Part shown: positions 60,947 to 64,000 of the stretch, piece by piece
How the letters are laid out: each line of letters starts with the position of its first letter
Position numbering within the stretch: the stretch's first letter is position 1
Assembly (NCBI RefSeq): GCF_039680535.1
Contig: NZ_JBDKSS010000001.1
Span: 1 to 64,000, forward strand
Reading direction: 5' to 3'
Source of the DNA: Parvibaculum sp039680535
GTDB taxonomy: Bacteria; Pseudomonadota; Alphaproteobacteria; Parvibaculales; Parvibaculaceae
DNA length: 64,000 nt
Made by a program: the position numbers and the translations under genes
Notes under the pieces: generated by a model
What the model was told of the DNA's origin: nothing
What the model saw: only the letters and a program-made list of their open reading frames with translations
The model's database searches: none

Positions 60947-61477
60947 ATGACATCACATATCAGCACGGCCTTCGGCGTTCCGCTGCGAAGGCTCGATATC
61001 CTGATCGTCGACGATAGCGCCCAGATGCAGAGCCTGCTGCGGACGATTCTGCGCGGCTTCGGCGTTGCCGAGATGAGGCAGGCGCGGGACGGGACGGCGG
61101 CCCTGGCCGAGATCGCGCTGAGGGCGCCGACGCTCATCATTTCAGACTGGGAAATGGCGCCCATGAACGGCGGCGAGTTCCTGCGCCATCTGAGGCGGGT
61201 AGGGGGCGAACCCGCCTGCTTCGTTCCCGTGATCGTACTGACGGCCCATGCCTCGCGCGACATCATCGAGGAGGCTTTCAATCAGGGCGCGACGCAGCTT
61301 CTGGTGAAGCCGGTGACGCCCGCAAACCTTCTGCAGCGGATCAACTGGGTGCTGGAGGATGAGCGGCCCTTCGAGCCGGTGGGAGGCATCTGGCGGCAGG
61401 AAATGAGGCTGGGTGGGGTTGACCGGTCGAAACCCGCCCCGGCCCGGCTTGACCCGCCGGTCTGGACGCTTGACTGA
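60947..61477 (+). CDS. CheY-like single-domain response regulator
   Basis: A 176-residue protein with a receiver domain at 17-135: Asp22/Asp23, phospho-acceptor Asp67 in IISDWEM, Thr in VIVLTAH, and Lys in LLVKPVTP. There is no output domain; the last 40 residues are a Pro/Arg-rich tail. The partner kinase is not in the window. It follows the TadG-like gene by 75 bases. Confidence 0.85.
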   Translation: MTSHISTAFGVPLRRLDILIVDDSAQMQSLLRTILRGFGVAEMRQARDGTAALAEIALRAPTLIISDWEMAPMNGGEFLRHLRRVGGEPACFVPVIVLTAHASRDIIEEAFNQGATQLLVKPVTPANLLQRINWVLEDERPFEPVGGIWRQEMRLGGVDRSKPAPARLDPPVWTLD

Positions 61478-61649
61478 GGCCCGCTGGCCATAACGCCTGC
61501 AAATTCCCCGCAAATCCGTGACAAGGCTGGACCATCGCGCGGGCGGGTGCCATATTCGGCCCGCTTTCCGCTTGGGCGGAATCGCCGGCCTCCGGCGGGC
61601 TGACAATTATGGTTGACCGCGGTCGCCGCGGTCCTGTGACGGTGATCTC

Positions 61650-62048
61650 ATGGGTCTCTTCTCCGAAATCTTCATCTGGTGGCAAGGCCAGACGATGGGC
61701 ACGCGCTTCTACACCTGGAAGAAGGGCCGCCTGGTCGGGACCGACAGTCAAGGCAACCGCTATTTCGAGGCCAAGGACGGCGCCCGTGTCGGCGGCTATC
61801 CGCGCCGCTGGGTGCTCTACAATGGGCTCGCCGAAGCCTCCCGCGTACCGGCGGAATGGCATGGCTGGCTGCACAACACGGTCGACGTGCCGCCCACCGC
61901 CGAAGAATATGCGCCCCGGCCCTGGCAGCAGCCGCACCGGCCGAACATGACGGGCACGCCTCTGGCCTATCGGCCGAAGGGCAGCATCGTAAGGGGCGGT
62001 CAACGTCCCAAGGCGACGGGCGATTACGAAGCCTGGCGCCCGGAGTGA
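61650..62048 (+). CDS. NDUFA12-like NADH:ubiquinone oxidoreductase subunit
   Basis: A 132-residue homologue of the mitochondrial B17.2 subunit of Complex I, one of the supernumerary subunits shared by alphaproteobacteria. FSEIFIWWQGQTMGTRFYTWKKG, then RRWVLYNGLAEASRVPAEWHGWLHNT and the Pro-rich end HRPNMTGTPLAYRPKG are the family. It is not near nuo genes. The downstream mlaD-DUF2155-aat-accC order is usual in the group. Confidence 0.93.
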   Translation: MGLFSEIFIWWQGQTMGTRFYTWKKGRLVGTDSQGNRYFEAKDGARVGGYPRRWVLYNGLAEASRVPAEWHGWLHNTVDVPPTAEEYAPRPWQQPHRPNMTGTPLAYRPKGSIVRGGQRPKATGDYEAWRPE

Positions 62049-62113
62049 TCGGTTGCGTCGAGCTGGTTCCCCATTTTTCGTGAACTGACCCCCGGACGGG
62101 ATTAGAGGACGGC

Positions 62114-62602
62114 ATGCAAAGCAATCTCGTCGAGACGCTGATCGGCGCCATCGTGGTCGTCATCGCCGGCGTCTTTCTGTTCTACGGCTATACAAGCTCC
62201 GGCATGCGCAGCACGGCCGGCTACCACGTCAAGGCCGAGTTCGACCGCGTGGACGGTCTCGCCAATGGCAGCGACGTTCGCCTGTCGGGCATCAAGATCG
62301 GCACCGTCGTAGGCCAGAAGATCGACCCCTCGAACTATCAGGCCATCGTGACGCTGAGCCTTGTGCCGGACGTGAAGATTCCGGACGACTCGAGCGCGAA
62401 GATCACCAGCGAGGGCCTGCTCGGCTCGAACTACATTGCGGTCACGCCCGGCGGCAGCCCGGACTATCTCAAGGACGGCAGCGAGATTCAGTTCACGCAG
62501 GGCTCGGTCGATCTGATGGGCCTCATCAGCCAGGCGATCTTTTCGACATCGAGCGGCAAGAGCGGCGACAAGAAGTCGTCCGACTCCGCGCCATCGAAAT
62601 AG
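62114..62602 (+). CDS. mlaD: MlaD-family lipid-transport protein
   Basis: A 162-residue inner-membrane-anchored MCE-domain protein. One membrane helix (10-30, LIGAIVVVIAGVFLFYGY) then the MCE domain with KAEFDRVDGLANGSDVRLSGIKIG and GLLGSNYIAVTPGG. Hexameric in the family, it moves phospholipids between the membranes. The permease and ATPase genes are elsewhere. A Ser/Lys tail ends it. DUF2155 follows after eight bases. Confidence 0.92.
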   Translation: MQSNLVETLIGAIVVVIAGVFLFYGYTSSGMRSTAGYHVKAEFDRVDGLANGSDVRLSGIKIGTVVGQKIDPSNYQAIVTLSLVPDVKIPDDSSAKITSEGLLGSNYIAVTPGGSPDYLKDGSEIQFTQGSVDLMGLISQAIFSTSSGKSGDKKSSDSAPSK

Positions 62603-62610
62603 GGATCGTC

Positions 62611-63018
62611 TTGCGCAGCTTCATTCGCCTCATCGTCGCGGCTTTGCTCGTCGCCGGTTCTGCCGGGGCCGCGCTTGCCGATCCTTATGCCGTCGCCGTG
62701 TTCAGCGGCCTCGATAAGACAACGGCGCGGGTGACGAAGTTCAGCGCGGCAGTCGGCAAGCCGACGCGCTTTGGCGCGCTCGAAATTACGGTTCGGGCTT
62801 GCGACAAGAAGCCCCCCGAGGAGAAGCCGAGCACGGCGGCTTATGTCGAGATCCGGCAGATCGACGAAGAGAAGAACGAGGTCGTTCCAGCGCCGATCTT
62901 CAAGGGCTGGATGTTCGCCGAAAGCCCGGGCCTCAATGCGCTTGAGCACCCTGTCTATGACGTGTGGCTCAACACCTGCAAGACGTCGTCCGCGCCCGCA
63001 TCGAGCGGCAACCGGTAG
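62611..63018 (+). CDS. DUF2155 exported protein
   Basis: A 135-residue protein from a TTG start, with a signal peptide (to about 23, ALAD). The DUF2155 domain has AVFSGLDKTTARVTKF, LEITVRACDKKPPEE and FKGWMFAESPGLNALEHPVYDVWL and two Cys. Function unknown; it is regularly linked to mlaD and aat in alphaproteobacteria. Its end overlaps the convergent aat gene by 64 bases. Confidence 0.85.
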   Translation: MRSFIRLIVAALLVAGSAGAALADPYAVAVFSGLDKTTARVTKFSAAVGKPTRFGALEITVRACDKKPPEEKPSTAAYVEIRQIDEEKNEVVPAPIFKGWMFAESPGLNALEHPVYDVWLNTCKTSSAPASSGNR

Positions 63019-63605
63019 AAGTCTGCCCCTTCCAGCGTCGCCAGATGAAGCCGGGCGCGGTAAGTATCTCGCGGAATTTCGATCGTCCCGAACTGCCTGA
63101 GATGTTCCGTCACGAACTGCGTGTCGAGAAGCATGTAGCCGCCTGCGATGAGGCGCGCGACGAGATAGACGAGGGCTATCTTGCTCGCATCCGTCCTTCT
63201 GCTGAACATGCTTTCGCCGAAAAAGGCCGCACCCAGCGAGACTCCATAGAGGCCGCCGACAAGCTGGCCGCTCTCCCAGCATTCGACGGAGTGCGCGTTC
63301 CCGCGCGCGAAGAGGTCGCAATAGAGATCGAGAATGCGATCGTTGATCCAGGTTCCCTCGCGGTCCGGCGTCTCCTCCGCGCAGGCCTGCATGACTTCGC
63401 GGAATGCCGTGTCGATGCGGACTTCGAAAGGTTCGGAGCGGACGGTGCGCTTCAGGCGCCGGGGCAGGTGAAAGCCATCGAGGGGGAGGATGCCGCGGCG
63501 GTCCGGGTCGATCCAGAACAGCTCCGGATCGTCGCGTGACTCGGCCATGGGGAATACCCCATAGGCATAGGCACGCAAAAGCACATCAGCATCGATATTG
63601 CTCAT
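62955..63605 (-). CDS. aat: Leucyl/phenylalanyl-tRNA-protein transferase
   Basis: A 216-residue enzyme that tags N-terminal Lys/Arg proteins with Leu or Phe for ClpAP, the bacterial N-degron. Typical pieces are AYAYGVFPMAE, FWIDPDRRGILPLDGFH, SVECWESGQLVGGLYGVSLG, FFGESMFSR and LDTQFVTEHLRQFG. Complete. The convergent DUF2155 gene overlaps its 3' end by 64 bases. Confidence 0.95.
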   Translation of the reverse strand: MSNIDADVLLRAYAYGVFPMAESRDDPELFWIDPDRRGILPLDGFHLPRRLKRTVRSEPFEVRIDTAFREVMQACAEETPDREGTWINDRILDLYCDLFARGNAHSVECWESGQLVGGLYGVSLGAAFFGESMFSRRTDASKIALVYLVARLIAGGYMLLDTQFVTEHLRQFGTIEIPRDTYRARLHLATLEGADFYRLPLDAGADDVLQVLSHTS

Positions 63606-63650
63606 GCCGGCTTTCCGCTTGCGCGCGCCCGCATGGACGCGCGCAAGACG

Positions 63651-64000
63651 TCAGGACTTCGCTTTGAGGTAATTCTCAAGCCAGTGGATGTGATAGTCGC
63701 CGTTCATGAAGTCCGGCTCGTTCACGAGATCCTGGAAGAGCGGGATGGTCGTCTTGATCCCGTCGATCACGAATTCATGCAGCGAGCGGCGCAGACGCAT
63801 CAGGCATTCATTGCGGTTGCGCCCATGCACGACGAGCTTGCCGATGAGGCTGTCGTAATAGGGCGGAATGCGATAGCCGGCATAGGCTGCCGAGTCGACG
63901 CGCACGCCGAGGCCGCCCGGCGTGTGGAAGCCGGTGATGCGTCCCGGAGAGGGCGTGAAGGTTTGCGGGTCTTCGGCATTGATGCGGCATTCGATGGCGT
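63651..64000 (-). CDS. accC: Acetyl-CoA carboxylase biotin carboxylase subunit, C-terminal part
   Basis: The last 115 or so codons of accC, running off the window. AIECRINAEDPQTFTPSPGRI at the edge and VDSAAYAGYRIPPYYDSLIGKLVVHGRNR then HWLENYLK at the end are biotin carboxylase C-domain sequences. With the biotin-carrier and transferase subunits it makes malonyl-CoA, the substrate used by FabD in this window. The beginning lies outside. Confidence 0.93.
   Translation of the reverse strand, partial: AIECRINAEDPQTFTPSPGRITGFHTPGGLGVRVDSAAYAGYRIPPYYDSLIGKLVVHGRNRNECLMRLRRSLHEFVIDGIKTTIPLFQDLVNEPDFMNGDYHIHWLENYLKAKS

Overview
The window looks like chromosome from a GC-rich alphaproteobacterium, most likely of the Rhizobiales/Parvibaculum kind. 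The evidence is the set of alphaproteobacterial markers: an HdaA-type DnaA homologue, an NDUFA12-like Complex I subunit, DUF2066 and DUF2155 proteins, a B12-dependent ribonucleotide reductase with a C-terminal zinc-finger tail, a host-attachment protein, a TadG-like protein and stand-alone mlaD. Species is not determined. No rRNA, tRNA or CRISPR array was seen.

1-16.6 kb: end of a DoxX-like gene, cyclopropane fatty acid synthase, the rpsF-rpsR-rplI operon (minus strand), a polytopic GT-C membrane protein, then a plus-strand run fabD-fabG-acpP-fabF-mltG-yicC-gmk (fatty acid synthesis, peptidoglycan release, RNA turnover, GMP kinase). Two Spy/CpxP-like periplasmic genes (one frameshifted), a GT10 glycosyltransferase and a zinc alcohol dehydrogenase follow.

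14.7-34.7 kb: minus-strand envelope operon lptF-lptG-lptD-surA-pdxA-rsmA, divergent from pepA-holC; then an MBL hydrolase, a GIY-YIG protein, palindromic repeats, a YheS-like ABC-F ATPase, ndk, a voltage-gated-type K+ channel with a zinc ribbon, purM-purN, and DUF2066-perM-hdaA.

34.7-49 kb: the expected order hdaA-ppk-ppx-rnd-aspS is interrupted twice. Between hdaA and ppk lies a roughly 4.8-5 kb island: a 1260-residue SIR2-domain protein of the anti-phage defence type, a frameshifted and truncated tyrosine-integrase remnant, a possible IS3 relic, a 24-bp direct repeat at both sides, and two inverted arrays of four TTCC/GGGAA motifs spaced about 10 bp. Between ppx and rnd lies a lower-GC GT-C glycosyltransferase gene bordered by a duplicated, decayed copy of the rnd 3' end.

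49-64 kb: PACE efflux protein, dodecin behind a perfect FNR/FixK-type box, host-attachment protein, fasciclin protein, an alkaline-phosphatase-superfamily (sulfatase fold) membrane enzyme, SRPBCC protein, a DXD glycosyltransferase, a low-GC gamma-glutamylcyclotransferase-like gene, the large nrdJ, a TadG-like protein, a CheY-like regulator, the NDUFA12 homologue, mlaD, DUF2155, aat, and the 3' part of accC at the edge.

The strongest candidate for something unusual is the SIR2 defence island. Next are the rnd-flanked glycosyltransferase insertion and a small FNR/FixK-like regulon covering both Spy-like genes and the dodecin gene.
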